A stretch of 64,000 bases of DNA from positions 868,001-932,000 of the forward strand of contig CAWJNZ010000007.1 of assembly GCA_963844405.1 (NCBI GenBank). The letters run 5' to 3'. Positions within the stretch are counted from its first letter, which is position 1; each line of letters opens with the position of its first letter. The DNA is from DASSUW01 sp963844405 (GTDB lineage Bacteria > Actinomycetota > Thermoleophilia > Solirubrobacterales > Solirubrobacteraceae). The notes beneath the pieces were generated by a model. It saw only the letters and a list, made by a program, of their open reading frames with translations, did not search any database and had not been told where the DNA came from. This document shows positions 8,316 through 17,189 of this stretch, one piece after another. Both the position numbers and the translations under genes were made by a program.

Positions 8316-8792
8316 ATGCACGAGTTCGACGACATCGTCCGGCGCCTGCACGACGAGCGCCCGCAGCTCTCCGCGCTCGAGCTCGACGAGATCAAGCAGC
8401 GCGCGCGGAAGCGCGCTCGGACGCCACGGAAAGGACAGTCCATGCGGTCACGCCTCGCCATCCTCGCCATGCTCGTGCTCGGCATCGTGTTCAGCACGAC
8501 CGGCGCGGGCCTCGCGATCCAGGGCTTCTCCGACAGCGGCAGCGCCAGCCAGGCCCAATACGGCGGCGTGCTGCCCGAGGAGGACGAAGGCGACGTCGCG
8601 GGCGAGGAGGAATCCGGCGGTCCCGAAGTGGTGGGCCAGGAGGACAACGGGGACGTCCAGCCGGCGCGCCAGGTCGAGGTCGGCGCCCAGTCCCAGCTGC
8701 CCTTCACCGGGTTCGCCGCGATCCCGGTGCTGATCGGCGGCGTCGCGCTGCTCTCCGGCGGCCTGGTCCTGCGCCGCCGCGCGAGCGACTAG
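8316..8792 (+). CDS. Small membrane protein with C-terminal LPXTG-type signal; possible anti-sigma partner
   Basis: 158 aa. A charged helical N-terminus (residues 1-42, with ERPQLSALELDEIKQRARKR) precedes a transmembrane segment (about 45-68). An acidic, low-complexity extracytoplasmic stretch (85-120) follows, then LPFTG (128-132), a second hydrophobic segment and RRR: the layout of a sortase signal. A cytosolic region before the first segment is unusual for a sorted surface protein. It lies back-to-back with the ECF sigma gene. A strong SD (AAGGGAG) precedes the ATG. No sortase gene is in the window. The anti-sigma role is inference. Confidence 0.75.
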   Translation: MHEFDDIVRRLHDERPQLSALELDEIKQRARKRARTPRKGQSMRSRLAILAMLVLGIVFSTTGAGLAIQGFSDSGSASQAQYGGVLPEEDEGDVAGEEESGGPEVVGQEDNGDVQPARQVEVGAQSQLPFTGFAAIPVLIGGVALLSGGLVLRRRASD

Positions 8793-8801
8793 AAGCGGCC
8801 C

Positions 8802-10781
8802 TCACTGGAACGGGATGCGGGCCCGCTGCGCGATCCGGCGCCGGCGGGCCTCGCTCTTGGCCGAGCTCAGCTGCCGATCGAGCTCGACGGCGAGCGGCTC
8901 CTGCGGGTTGCGCCGCCGTGCCTCCTCCGCAGCGGCGCGAGGATCGGAGCCGGCGATCGCCTGCGCGATCGCGAGCCCGTAGGAGTACTGCCAGTTGCGG
9001 GGATCGCGTGCCCGAGCCGCCTCCATGGCGCGCACGGCCAGGTCACCCTCGCCCGCGCGCGCGTTGCAGTAGCCGAGCACCTCGTACGGCTCGGCGCGCA
9101 CCCGCAGCGCCCCGAGGCTCGCGAGCGCCTCGTCGACGGCGGTGTCGCAGTCCCCCCGCAGGAACGCCCGGTAGCTGCGATCGAGCGGGGCCTGCGAGAC
9201 GGCGACCGCCGCCGGCGTGAGCGCGAGCAGCAGCACGGCCAGCCCGGCCAGCACCCGCGGCAGCCGGCCCGGGCCCGCGTGCGCGGGCTCGGCGCGCTCG
9301 CGCGCCGCGACGGCGACCGCCCCGGCGCCGAAGAACCAGGCGAAGACGGCCGGCATCTCCCAGTCCCAGTCGATCGCGGCGTGGACCAGGAGCGCCACGC
9401 CCGCCGCGAGGAAGGCGGCGTGCGCGTACCGGTCGTCGCCGCGCAGCCGCAGCGCCGCCCCGGCCAGCAGCGGCACGATCGCGAGCATGAGCAGCACGAG
9501 GCCCGGGATCCCCAGCTCCGACAGCACCTCGAGGTACAGCGAGTGGGCGTCGACGATCTGGAACGGCCCTTCGCGCTCCTGCTCCCACGTTAGCCGGAAC
9601 GTCCCCGCGCCGGTGCCCCGCCACGGCGCCGCCTCGAAGCCGTCGCGCGCGATGCGCCAGCCGGCGATGCGCCCGTTGTTGCCGAGCTGCGTGAGCCGGT
9701 CGCGCGTGTCCTCGGTGACCGGCAGGATCGAGCCGCTGGTGAACTCGGCGCGCGCGGACTCCAGGCGTCCGGGCACGTCCGCGGCCACCGCCACCGCCAC
9801 CACGGCGAGGCACCCGGCGACCGCCGCGCCGGCCAGCACCGGGCGGCGCGCGCGAGCCGGGAGGCGCATGCGCTCCAGCCGCCGGTCGACCGGAAGCAGC
9901 GCCGCCCGGAGGACGACCGCCGCGAGCACACAGAGCGCGACCGCGAGCGCGACGTCCCGCCCCTGGGCGACGGCCGCCGGGCTCGTGTAGTCGACGTCCG
10001 CGAGGAGCTCGGCGCCATACGCGCGCTGGAGCGCGAAGGCCGCCGGCGGCCCGACCGCCAGCAGCGCCCCGACCGCGCCGCGCGGGCGAGCGAGCACCAG
10101 GTACAGGGCCAGGCCGCCCGCCGTCACGCCGATCGGCCCGCGCGCGAACGTCAACAGCAGCGTGACCGCCAGCACGGGGACGGCCCCGGCGGCGAGGAGC
10201 CGCATGCCGAGCGGCTCCCGCGGCGCGGCGCAGACGTGGAAGGCGAGCACCAGCCCCAACCCCGTCGTCATGGCGAGCGCATTCCAGTAGGTAAGTGGGA
10301 ACGAGAGCCGCTCGTCGACGATGTTGGGGCTGATCGGGAACGTCTCGGGAAGGACGCGCGTCAGCAGGCCCGCCACCGCCACGACGAGCACGGCCGCGAG
10401 CAGCCAGCGGAGCGTGATCGCGAGGTCGGTCGCCCGCGCCGCGACGGCGCCCACGACGACCAGCGCGAGCGTGTAGAGCAGTATCCGGTCGAACTCGAGC
10501 ACCGCCCGGCCGGGCGCGTCCGACCACAGGGCCGAAGCGAGCGTCCACGCCGCCAGGCCGGCCAGCCCGCCGGCGCTCACCGCCAGCGCCGGGCTCCACC
10601 CCGCGAACGGCCGCCGCGCGACGGTCACGTGGACCACGAGCAGGAGCACGAGCGTCAACACCGCGAACGCCGTGGCGCCCGCGAAGAAGCCGCCGGCGCG
10701 GAAGGCGAGCGCCGCGGTGAGCAGCGCGGGAACCAGCAGGTGAAGGCGCCGGAACGGCGCGGGGACGCGTCGAGTTCTCAA
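8802..10781 (-). CDS. O-antigen ligase/polymerase-like (Wzy_C) membrane protein with TPR-like tail
   Basis: 659 aa with about 12 hydrophobic segments. The Wzy_C-type central loop includes NNGRIAGWRIARDGFEAAPWRGTGAGTF and DAHSLYLEVLSELGIPG, typical of O-antigen ligase or polysaccharide polymerase proteins. After the last membrane helix (about residue 530) a soluble helical tail (540-640) resembles TPR repeats. It lies on the minus strand beside the plus-strand exopolysaccharide operon and converges on the LPXTG gene (9-bp gap). The start is TTG at 10781. It would join or polymerise undecaprenyl-linked repeat units outside the membrane; the substrate is unknown. Confidence 0.85.
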   Translation of the reverse strand: MRTRRVPAPFRRLHLLVPALLTAALAFRAGGFFAGATAFAVLTLVLLLVVHVTVARRPFAGWSPALAVSAGGLAGLAAWTLASALWSDAPGRAVLEFDRILLYTLALVVVGAVAARATDLAITLRWLLAAVLVVAVAGLLTRVLPETFPISPNIVDERLSFPLTYWNALAMTTGLGLVLAFHVCAAPREPLGMRLLAAGAVPVLAVTLLLTFARGPIGVTAGGLALYLVLARPRGAVGALLAVGPPAAFALQRAYGAELLADVDYTSPAAVAQGRDVALAVALCVLAAVVLRAALLPVDRRLERMRLPARARRPVLAGAAVAGCLAVVAVAVAADVPGRLESARAEFTSGSILPVTEDTRDRLTQLGNNGRIAGWRIARDGFEAAPWRGTGAGTFRLTWEQEREGPFQIVDAHSLYLEVLSELGIPGLVLLMLAIVPLLAGAALRLRGDDRYAHAAFLAAGVALLVHAAIDWDWEMPAVFAWFFGAGAVAVAARERAEPAHAGPGRLPRVLAGLAVLLLALTPAAVAVSQAPLDRSYRAFLRGDCDTAVDEALASLGALRVRAEPYEVLGYCNARAGEGDLAVRAMEAARARDPRNWQYSYGLAIAQAIAGSDPRAAAEEARRRNPQEPLAVELDRQLSSAKSEARRRRIAQRARIPFQ

Positions 10782-10911
10782 GCGTTAGGTTTGGCCGCTC
10801 GTACCAGAGGTATCAGGATGACGACGCGCTGAGTCGGCGCGTCGGCATTTAGACAGATATCCGGTGGTAATCGGCCACGGCGGAGGCCAGACTTGCCGGA
10901 GCAAGGACGCT
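10782..10911 (+). promoter_or_regulatory. Divergent intergenic region carrying promoters of the exopolysaccharide operon
   Basis: This 130-bp stretch between the minus-strand polymerase-like gene and the plus-strand sugar transferase is visibly less GC-rich than its surroundings (e.g. GCGTTAGGTTTGG, CATTTAGACAGATATCC). It must hold both divergent promoters. An AAGGA Shine-Dalgarno at 10903-10907 points to GTG 10912 as the operon's first start. No clear operator is seen. Confidence 0.5.
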
Positions 10912-12366
10912 GTGGAACGGATAACCGCAACATCGGCCGACACTGGCGGGAGCGTGGCGCTTCCCGTCGAGTTGATCGCGGAGCCGCTTCTCACTTCTCG
11001 GTCGCTCGCCGCTCAGCGGTTCGCCATCCTCCGCCGGCAGCTCGTGAGCGCCGACGTCGTCGCCGGCGTCGTCGCGGGCCTCACGGCCGGCACGCTCGCC
11101 TCGACCTCGCCGTCCGGCGTGCTCGTGCTCGCCCTCGCACTCGGCACGGGCTGGCCGGTCCTCGCGTATCTCTGCGGCCTCTACGCGACCGAGGACCTGC
11201 GCACGTGGGCCAGCGGGATCGGCGAGACGCCGAAGCTCGCGCTCGCGTGCCTCGCCCTGTCCTGGCCGGTGTTCGGGCTGCTGGGCCTGCTCGGCGCCGT
11301 GCATCCGGTGGGCGGGGCGCTCGGCGCGGCCGGCATGACCGCCGCCGTGGCCGGGCTCACGCGCACCGCCGTGCGCCTTCGGCTGCACGGCCGGCCGGAG
11401 CTGCGCCAGCGAACGGTGATCGTCGGCTCCGGCCTCGTGGCGGACCGGCTCGTGCAGCGGCTGCGCACCCACGAGGAGGTCGGCCTCGAGGCGATCGGCT
11501 TCGTCGACGACGAGGCGCCGGACCGCGGCACCCCGGACGTCCCGCACCTCGGCCCCCTCGACGCCCTCGGGCCGCTGCTCGCGGCGGGACGGGCCGACCG
11601 CGTCATGATCGCGTTCTCGCGCGCGAGCCACCAGGAGCTGCTGCGGTGCATCCGCACGGCGCGCGACGCCGGCGTGCCGGTCGACATCGTGCCGCGCCTG
11701 TTCGAGTTCCTCGACGGCGCCCGCGCGGTGGACCAGATCGGCGGGGTCCCGCTGCTCAGCATCAGCGTCCCCGTGTTCTCGCCCCTGGCCGCCTTCACCA
11801 AGCGCACGCTGGACATCGTCGGAGCGGCGCTGGCGCTCGTCGCGCTCGCGCCGCTGCTGGCGGCGATCGCGGTGGCGATCCGGCTCGACTCGCGCGGGCC
11901 GATCCTCTTCACGCAGCAGCGGGCGGGCCGGAACGGCCGCTTCTTCAAGCTCTACAAGTTCCGCTCCATGCACGTCGGCGCGACCGTGCTCGTCCGCAGC
12001 GACGGCGCGATCGTCAAGACGCCCAGCGACCTCCGCATCACGCGCGTCGGCCGGCTGATCCGCCGCTTCTCGCTCGACGAGGCGCCTCAGCTCGTCAACG
12101 TGCTGCTCGGGGACATGAGCCTCGTCGGTCCGCGCCCGCTGGTGATGGCCGAGGCCGACGCGCTCACGGAGGGATGGCAGGTTCGCCGGGCGAACCTCCG
12201 GCCCGGCCTCACCGGTCCGTGGCAGGTCTCGGGCCGCTCGCACATCCCGTTCCACGACATGATCTCGCTGGACTACCAGTACGTCGCCGGCTGGTCTCTC
12301 GCGCGCGACGTCGAGATCATGCTCGCGACCATCCCTGCTGTGATCTCGGGCCGCGGCGCGTACTGA
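10912..12366 (+). CDS. Polyprenyl glycosylphosphotransferase (initiating sugar transferase)
   Basis: Transfers the first sugar-1-phosphate to undecaprenyl phosphate, starting the exopolysaccharide repeat unit. It has N-terminal membrane helices and a CoA-binding-like Rossmann domain (VIVGSGLVADRLVQRLR). A further membrane helix precedes the bacterial sugar-transferase catalytic domain with KRTLDIVGAALALVALAP, FKLYKFRSM, SLDEAPQLVNVLLGDMSLVG and RPGLTGPWQVSGR. The start is set at GTG 10912 because of the AAGGA SD 5 nt upstream; a GTG at 10864 is possible but gives an atypical leader. It is the first gene of the plus-strand polysaccharide operon. Confidence 0.92.
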   Translation: MERITATSADTGGSVALPVELIAEPLLTSRSLAAQRFAILRRQLVSADVVAGVVAGLTAGTLASTSPSGVLVLALALGTGWPVLAYLCGLYATEDLRTWASGIGETPKLALACLALSWPVFGLLGLLGAVHPVGGALGAAGMTAAVAGLTRTAVRLRLHGRPELRQRTVIVGSGLVADRLVQRLRTHEEVGLEAIGFVDDEAPDRGTPDVPHLGPLDALGPLLAAGRADRVMIAFSRASHQELLRCIRTARDAGVPVDIVPRLFEFLDGARAVDQIGGVPLLSISVPVFSPLAAFTKRTLDIVGAALALVALAPLLAAIAVAIRLDSRGPILFTQQRAGRNGRFFKLYKFRSMHVGATVLVRSDGAIVKTPSDLRITRVGRLIRRFSLDEAPQLVNVLLGDMSLVGPRPLVMAEADALTEGWQVRRANLRPGLTGPWQVSGRSHIPFHDMISLDYQYVAGWSLARDVEIMLATIPAVISGRGAY

Positions 12367-12379
12367 CCTCGCGGCTCGC

Positions 12380-13474
12380 ATGCGCATCCTCCAAGTCACC
12401 GAGGCCTCGGGCGGGGGGACCTTCGCCATCGTGCGAACGCTGGCTGCCGGCCTGGTCCGCTTGGGGCACGAGGTCATCCTGGCGTACGGCCGCCGTCCGG
12501 AGACGCCGGAGGATCCCGGCGCCGGGCTGCCCGCGGAGGTCGAGCTCGTCGAGCTGCCATGGGCGGCCCGGTCGCTGCGCGCCCAGGTGCCGGCCGCGCG
12601 CGCGCTGCGCCGGCTCGTGCGCGCCCGCGAGCCCGATCTCGTGCACCTGCACTCGTCCTTCGCCGGCGCCATCGGGGCGGCATGGATCGCCGGCCGCGCG
12701 CCATGCGTCTACACCCCGCACGGCTACGCGTTCGGCCGCGAAGGCGTGACGCGGCTGCGCGGCGCCGCCTACCGCTGGGCCGAGTGGTGCATCGCGCGCC
12801 GATGCGCCCTCGTCGGCGCCGTCTCGGAGACCGAGGCCGAGCTCGCCCGCACGGCGCTCCGGGCCCCCCGTGTCGCCGTCGTCCCGAACGGCATCGCCGA
12901 CCTCGACCCGGGGCGGCTGCCGCCCCGCGCCGCGGCCGAGCCGCCGCTGGTCGTCGCGCTCGGCCGGGTCGACTCGCAGCGGCGGCCCGCCGCGGCGGCG
13001 CGCATCCTCGGCGCCGTCGCCCGGCACGCTGAGGTGCGCTGGATCGGCGGCGCGGCAGCCGGCGAGGACGCGCCGCTCCACGCCGCCGCCGTCCCGCTCA
13101 CCGGCTGGCTCGCGCACGACGACGCCCTGGCCGAGCTCGGCCGGGCCACCGTGTGCCTGCACTGGTCGGGCTCGGACGCCCTCCCGCTGGCGGTCCTCGA
13201 GGCGCTCGCGCGCGACGTGGTGGTCGTCGCCTCCGACATCCCGGCGAACCGCGAGGTGCTGGGCCCGGGTCAGGTCTGCGCCGACGAGGCCGGCGCGATC
13301 GCCCTCGTCGAGGCCGTGCTGCGCGATGGGGCGGTCCGCGAGCGGCTGCTCGCCGAGCAGCGCAGCCGCCGGTCGCGCTGGTCCGCCGACCAGATGCTCA
13401 CGGGCTGGATGGCGGCGTACGAACGCGCGCTTGCTTCGGATCCCGCTCGAGCGCGTACGATCGACGGCAGCTGA
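12380..13474 (+). CDS. Glycosyltransferase family 4-like protein
   Basis: 364-aa GT-B-fold glycosyltransferase. The N-terminal half begins MRILQVTEASGGGTF and carries DLVHLHSSFAGAIG. The C-terminal half has VVPNGIADLDPG, a nucleotide-sugar site region and the donor-binding segment WSGSDALPLAVLEALARDVVVVASD. It adds a sugar to the lipid-linked intermediate in the cytoplasm; donor and acceptor cannot be told. It starts 13 nt after the sugar transferase, and its TGA overlaps the next ATG by one base, so it belongs to the same operon. Confidence 0.88.
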   Translation: MRILQVTEASGGGTFAIVRTLAAGLVRLGHEVILAYGRRPETPEDPGAGLPAEVELVELPWAARSLRAQVPAARALRRLVRAREPDLVHLHSSFAGAIGAAWIAGRAPCVYTPHGYAFGREGVTRLRGAAYRWAEWCIARRCALVGAVSETEAELARTALRAPRVAVVPNGIADLDPGRLPPRAAAEPPLVVALGRVDSQRRPAAAARILGAVARHAEVRWIGGAAAGEDAPLHAAAVPLTGWLAHDDALAELGRATVCLHWSGSDALPLAVLEALARDVVVVASDIPANREVLGPGQVCADEAGAIALVEAVLRDGAVRERLLAEQRSRRSRWSADQMLTGWMAAYERALASDPARARTIDGS

Positions 13475-14796
13475 TGGAGCTGCGGGACGTCTTCACGATG
13501 GCCTGGAAGCGTCGCTGGACGGTGCTCGGCGTGCTCGTGATCGCGGTCGGGCTCAGCGCGCTGTTCGCCTGGCTGCAGGACCCGCGGTACGAGTCGACGG
13601 CCACGCTAGCCCTGACGCCCGACGTCACCCGCGGCCAGGGGTTCGTCGCGTCCGACAACCTGTCGGCCCTGCTCAGGACGTACGCCGAGACCGCCAAGTC
13701 GACGAGCAACCTGCGCCGCGCCGAGGCGCGGCTCGAGCGACCGCTGCCGGGGGACATCGAGACCTCGACCGAGGCGGGCACCGGCATCCTGCGCATCTCG
13801 GCGACGAGCGGAACGCCGGAGGACGCCGTCGTCGCCGCCTCCGCGACGGCGGCGGCGTTCCAGGACTCCATCCGCGGGAACCAGCTCCTCGTCGCGACGC
13901 TCGTCGACCCGGCCGCCCGTCCGCAGGACCCCGTCCAGCCGCGACCCGCGCTCATCATGTTCGTCGCCGCCGTGCTGGGGCTCTTCGGCGGGCTCGCGCT
14001 CGCCTATGCGCTCGAGACGCTGCGCCGGAGGATCGAGACGCCGGCGGACGTGGCGGCGCTCACCCCCGCGCCCGTCGTCGGCCGGCTGCCGCGCGAGCGC
14101 TGGCTCGCCCGCGACGCGGCGCGTCTGGTCTGGACGCGCGAGAACGCGGCGGCGCTGCAGGAGAGCTACCGCGGCATGCGCACGAACCTGCAGTTCATCC
14201 TGCCGTCGGCGCAGCAGGTCCTGACGGTCACGAGCCCGGAGCCGGAGCAGGGCAAGTCGACGGTCGTGGCCAACCTCGCCGTCGCGTTCAGCCAGGTCGG
14301 CGTGGAGACCGTGATCGTCGACGCCGACCTGCGGCGCCCGCGGCAGCACGAGATCTTCGAGCTCGACAACGAGACCGGGCTGTCGACGACGATGGCGCTC
14401 GGCCAGGAGCCCGAGCTCAAGCCGTCCGGCTACCCCAGCCTGTGGGTCGTCACGAGCGGCCCCGTGCCGCCCGACCCCACGGAGATGCTGACCATCCGCT
14501 TCCCGACGGTGGTCGAGCGCCTCCGCGGCATGGACGCGCTGGTGCTGATCGACACGCCGCCCGTCCTGCCCGTCAACGACGCGCGCGTGATGGCACGGCA
14601 CACCGACGGCGTCCTCCTGCTCGTCAGCGCGGGCAGCCAGAAGCCCGGCCCGCTCGAGGCGGCGCTGGAGCGCCTGGAGCTCGTCGACGCGCGCGTCGTC
14701 GGCGTCGTGCTCAACAAGGCCGGCCAGGACGCTCAGGAGTCCGGCGGCTACTACTACGGCCGTCCCGGGGGCGACCGCCAGCTCGAGACCATCTAG
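13474..14796 (+). CDS. Wzz-domain BY-type tyrosine kinase (polysaccharide co-polymerase)
   Basis: 440 aa, one polypeptide with both halves. The Wzz part has membrane helices at about residues 15-34 and 159-180 flanking an extracytoplasmic region. The cytoplasmic BY-kinase has Walker A SPEPEQGKST (254-263), Walker A' VIVDADLRRP (280-289), Walker B ALVLIDTP (355-362) and a C-terminal tyrosine cluster GGYYYG (426-428). Such proteins control chain length through autophosphorylation. The PHP phosphatase at 29.1 kb is the likely opposing enzyme. It overlaps the preceding gene by one base and abuts the next. Confidence 0.93.
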   Translation: MELRDVFTMAWKRRWTVLGVLVIAVGLSALFAWLQDPRYESTATLALTPDVTRGQGFVASDNLSALLRTYAETAKSTSNLRRAEARLERPLPGDIETSTEAGTGILRISATSGTPEDAVVAASATAAAFQDSIRGNQLLVATLVDPAARPQDPVQPRPALIMFVAAVLGLFGGLALAYALETLRRRIETPADVAALTPAPVVGRLPRERWLARDAARLVWTRENAAALQESYRGMRTNLQFILPSAQQVLTVTSPEPEQGKSTVVANLAVAFSQVGVETVIVDADLRRPRQHEIFELDNETGLSTTMALGQEPELKPSGYPSLWVVTSGPVPPDPTEMLTIRFPTVVERLRGMDALVLIDTPPVLPVNDARVMARHTDGVLLLVSAGSQKPGPLEAALERLELVDARVVGVVLNKAGQDAQESGGYYYGRPGGDRQLETI

Positions 14797-16110
14797 ATGG
14801 TGGGGCGCCTCACCAGCGGCGCCGGGCTGCTGGTGCCGGTGACGGCGCTGGCCGCGGGCCTGGCCTATGCCGCGGCGCTGAACCCGGTCCTCGCGCTCGC
14901 CGGCCTGGGAGCGGCGGTGCTGGGCTCGCTCGTCGTCCTGCGCCCGGAATGGCTGCTGCTCGTGCTGATCGCGGCGCTTCCGTGGGAGGACGCGCTCGGG
15001 TACCCGACGGAGACCGTCTCGGTCGTGAAGATCCTCGGCGCGCTGCTCCTGGCCGGGTACGCCCTGCGGGCGCTGGGCACCCCCACCGTCCTGCGCCTGC
15101 CGGGGACGGCCTGGGCGGTGGCGGCGCTGTGCGTCGTCGTGCTGCTCTCGCTGCTCGCGGCGGAGGACGCGTCGGCCGGCGTCGGCAAGGCCCTGCGCTA
15201 CCTGCTCTTCGCGGTGTTCTTCGCGCTCCTCGTGCAGCTCGTGCGCACGCGGCGGGACGTCGAAGCGTGCCTGCGGGTGCTCGTGCTCTCGCTCGCGGTG
15301 GCCGCAGTGGCGGCCCTGGCCGCGTTCGTGCAGCGCGAGGAGCCGCTCGCGGCGGGCCCGATCGGCGACCCCAACGACTTCGCCTTCTTCATGGCGACCG
15401 TGCTGCCGCTCGCCGGCTACCTGGCCATCGCCGACCGCGGGCGCCGCTGGCTGTGGGCCGCGTGCTCGCTGGTCGTCATCGCCGCGATGCTGGCGACGCT
15501 GTCGCGCGGCGCCGCCGTCGGGCTCGCCGCGGTGGTGGTGTGGGCGCTCGCCACGCGCAAGGTCCCGCTCGGGGGCGTGGCCGCCGCGCTCCTGGCAGCG
15601 GTCGTCGTGCTCGCCGTGGCGCTGACGCTGTGGCAGCCGCTCATCGAGGAGCGCATCCAGGCCAAGGGAAGCGTCGCCGCGCAGAACGTCGACTCGCGTC
15701 AGGCGCTGTGGCAGGCGGCGATCGAGATGGCCGCCGACCACCCGGTGCTCGGGGTCGGGCCAGGCCGCTTCGGCGCCGAGAGCGCCGCCTACGCGCTGGA
15801 CCAGCCGGTCGGGCTCGACGACCCCGTGGCGCACAACAGCTACCTCGAGGTGCTCGCCGAGAACGGCCTGTTCGCCTTCCTCGCCCTGCTGGCCTTCGTG
15901 GCCGGCAGCTGGGTCCTGGCCCGGCGGGCGTTGGCGCGCAGCGAGGCGGCGGGCGACCGGGACGGCCGCCGGCTGGCGATCGCCGTCCAGGCCGCGCTGG
16001 TCGTCGCCGCCGTGTCCGCCTGCTTCCTCAGCGTGCAGCTCGCGATCCCTCTCTGGCTGCTCGGCGGCCTCGCCGCGGTGCTGGCCGCGGGGGACGCGCC
16101 GCACGCGTGA
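14797..16110 (+). CDS. O-antigen ligase/Wzy polymerase-like membrane protein
   Basis: 437 aa with 10-12 transmembrane segments and a large periplasmic-type loop late in the chain. Conserved features are DPNDFAFFMATVLPL, SRGAAVGL, SRQALWQAAIEMAADHPVLGVGPG and AHNSYLEVLAENGLFAF, typical of the O-antigen ligase/polymerase superfamily. It is the polymerase candidate inside the operon; a second, larger member lies at 8.8-10.8 kb. It starts directly after the kinase stop, and its own stop overlaps the next start (GTGA). Confidence 0.9.
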   Translation: MVGRLTSGAGLLVPVTALAAGLAYAAALNPVLALAGLGAAVLGSLVVLRPEWLLLVLIAALPWEDALGYPTETVSVVKILGALLLAGYALRALGTPTVLRLPGTAWAVAALCVVVLLSLLAAEDASAGVGKALRYLLFAVFFALLVQLVRTRRDVEACLRVLVLSLAVAAVAALAAFVQREEPLAAGPIGDPNDFAFFMATVLPLAGYLAIADRGRRWLWAACSLVVIAAMLATLSRGAAVGLAAVVVWALATRKVPLGGVAAALLAAVVVLAVALTLWQPLIEERIQAKGSVAAQNVDSRQALWQAAIEMAADHPVLGVGPGRFGAESAAYALDQPVGLDDPVAHNSYLEVLAENGLFAFLALLAFVAGSWVLARRALARSEAAGDRDGRRLAIAVQAALVVAAVSACFLSVQLAIPLWLLGGLAAVLAAGDAPHA

Positions 16111-17189
16111 GGGTGGCGCTGGTCACCTCCTTGCTCGAGGGCGGGCCGCTCGAGCACACGCTGGTGCTCTCGCGCGCGCTCGCGCGCGCCAACCTCGATG
16201 TCCGCGTGGTCTGCGCGTCGCGCGAGCTCGCCGAGCGGTTCCGCGGGCCGGGAGTCGCGGCCGCGGCGATCCCGCTCCGCCACCAGCTCGACGCCGTGAA
16301 CGCGGTCCGGATCCGGCGCCTGCTCTCCGGGTCCGACGTCGTCCACGCCCAGGACCGCCGCGCCGCCCTCTGGACGCGGGCCCTCCCGCCGCGGGGCGCC
16401 GCCGTCGTGCAGACCGTCCACGGGCTACCCGACCCGTACCTCCCGCCGCCCGCCGGCCGCGAACGGCCCGGTCTGCTCGCGACCCTGGCCTACCGCGGCG
16501 TGGACGCCAAGCTGGCCTGGCGCGCCGCGGCGGTGATCACGCCGTCGCGCGCGGTGGCCGGCGTGCTGACCGACCGGCTCGGCTATCCGGGCGACCGGCT
16601 CGCCGTCGTGCCGAACGGCATCGAGCTGGGCGCGCCGCCGGCGGCGCCGGGTGACGCGATCGGCACGCTGGCCGCGCTCGAGCCGGTCAAGGCGCTCGAC
16701 GTCCTCGTCGACGCCGCCCCCGCCGTGCTCGCCCGGCATCCCGAGCGGCGGTTCGCCGTCTTCGGGGCCGGCAGCCAGGCGGCGGCGCTGCGCGACCGGG
16801 CGGCGGCGCGCGGGCTCGCCGACCGCCTGGCGTTCCCCGGGCGCCGGCCGGCCCGCGAGGCGCTCGCCGGCCTTGGCGTCTTCGTGCTCTGCTCGCTGTA
16901 CGAGAACAGCCCGATGGCGCTGCTCGAGGCGATGGCGGCGGGCGTGCCGGCGGTGGCCACGCGCGTGGGAGGCGTGCCCGAGATCGCGGTCGACGGCACG
17001 GCCGAGCTCGTGCCGGCGCGCGACCCCGCCGCGCTCGCGGCGGCGATCCTGCGCCTGCTGGACGAACCGGAGCGCGCGCGCCGGCAGGCGCTCGCGGCAC
17101 GCCGCCGGGTCGAGCGCGAGCACGGGGCCGACGTCATGGCCGAGCGGACGCTCGACGTCTACCGGCACGCGCTCGCCGGGCGCCGCTGA
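16107..17189 (+). CDS. Glycosyltransferase family 4 protein
   Basis: 360-aa GT-B glycosyltransferase. The N-terminus VRVALVTSLLEGGPLEHT is followed by VVHAQDRRAALWTRAL and VVPNGIELGAPP. The donor site is ENSPMALLEAMAAGVPAVATRVGGVPEIA, with the usual glutamate pair spaced for NDP-sugar binding. The start is GTG 16107, overlapping the stop of the polymerase gene by 4 nt; a GTG two codons on is an alternative. It is one of a run of cytoplasmic transferases building the repeat unit. Confidence 0.9.
   Translation: MRVALVTSLLEGGPLEHTLVLSRALARANLDVRVVCASRELAERFRGPGVAAAAIPLRHQLDAVNAVRIRRLLSGSDVVHAQDRRAALWTRALPPRGAAVVQTVHGLPDPYLPPPAGRERPGLLATLAYRGVDAKLAWRAAAVITPSRAVAGVLTDRLGYPGDRLAVVPNGIELGAPPAAPGDAIGTLAALEPVKALDVLVDAAPAVLARHPERRFAVFGAGSQAAALRDRAAARGLADRLAFPGRRPAREALAGLGVFVLCSLYENSPMALLEAMAAGVPAVATRVGGVPEIAVDGTAELVPARDPAALAAAILRLLDEPERARRQALAARRRVEREHGADVMAERTLDVYRHALAGRR

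Noticed and set aside
12870..17189. Very long open frame (over 1400 codons) across several glycosyltransferase genes
   Set aside because: Most of it is an Arg/Ala/Gly-rich shadow of other frames; only its last 361 codons (from GTG 16107) match a protein family.
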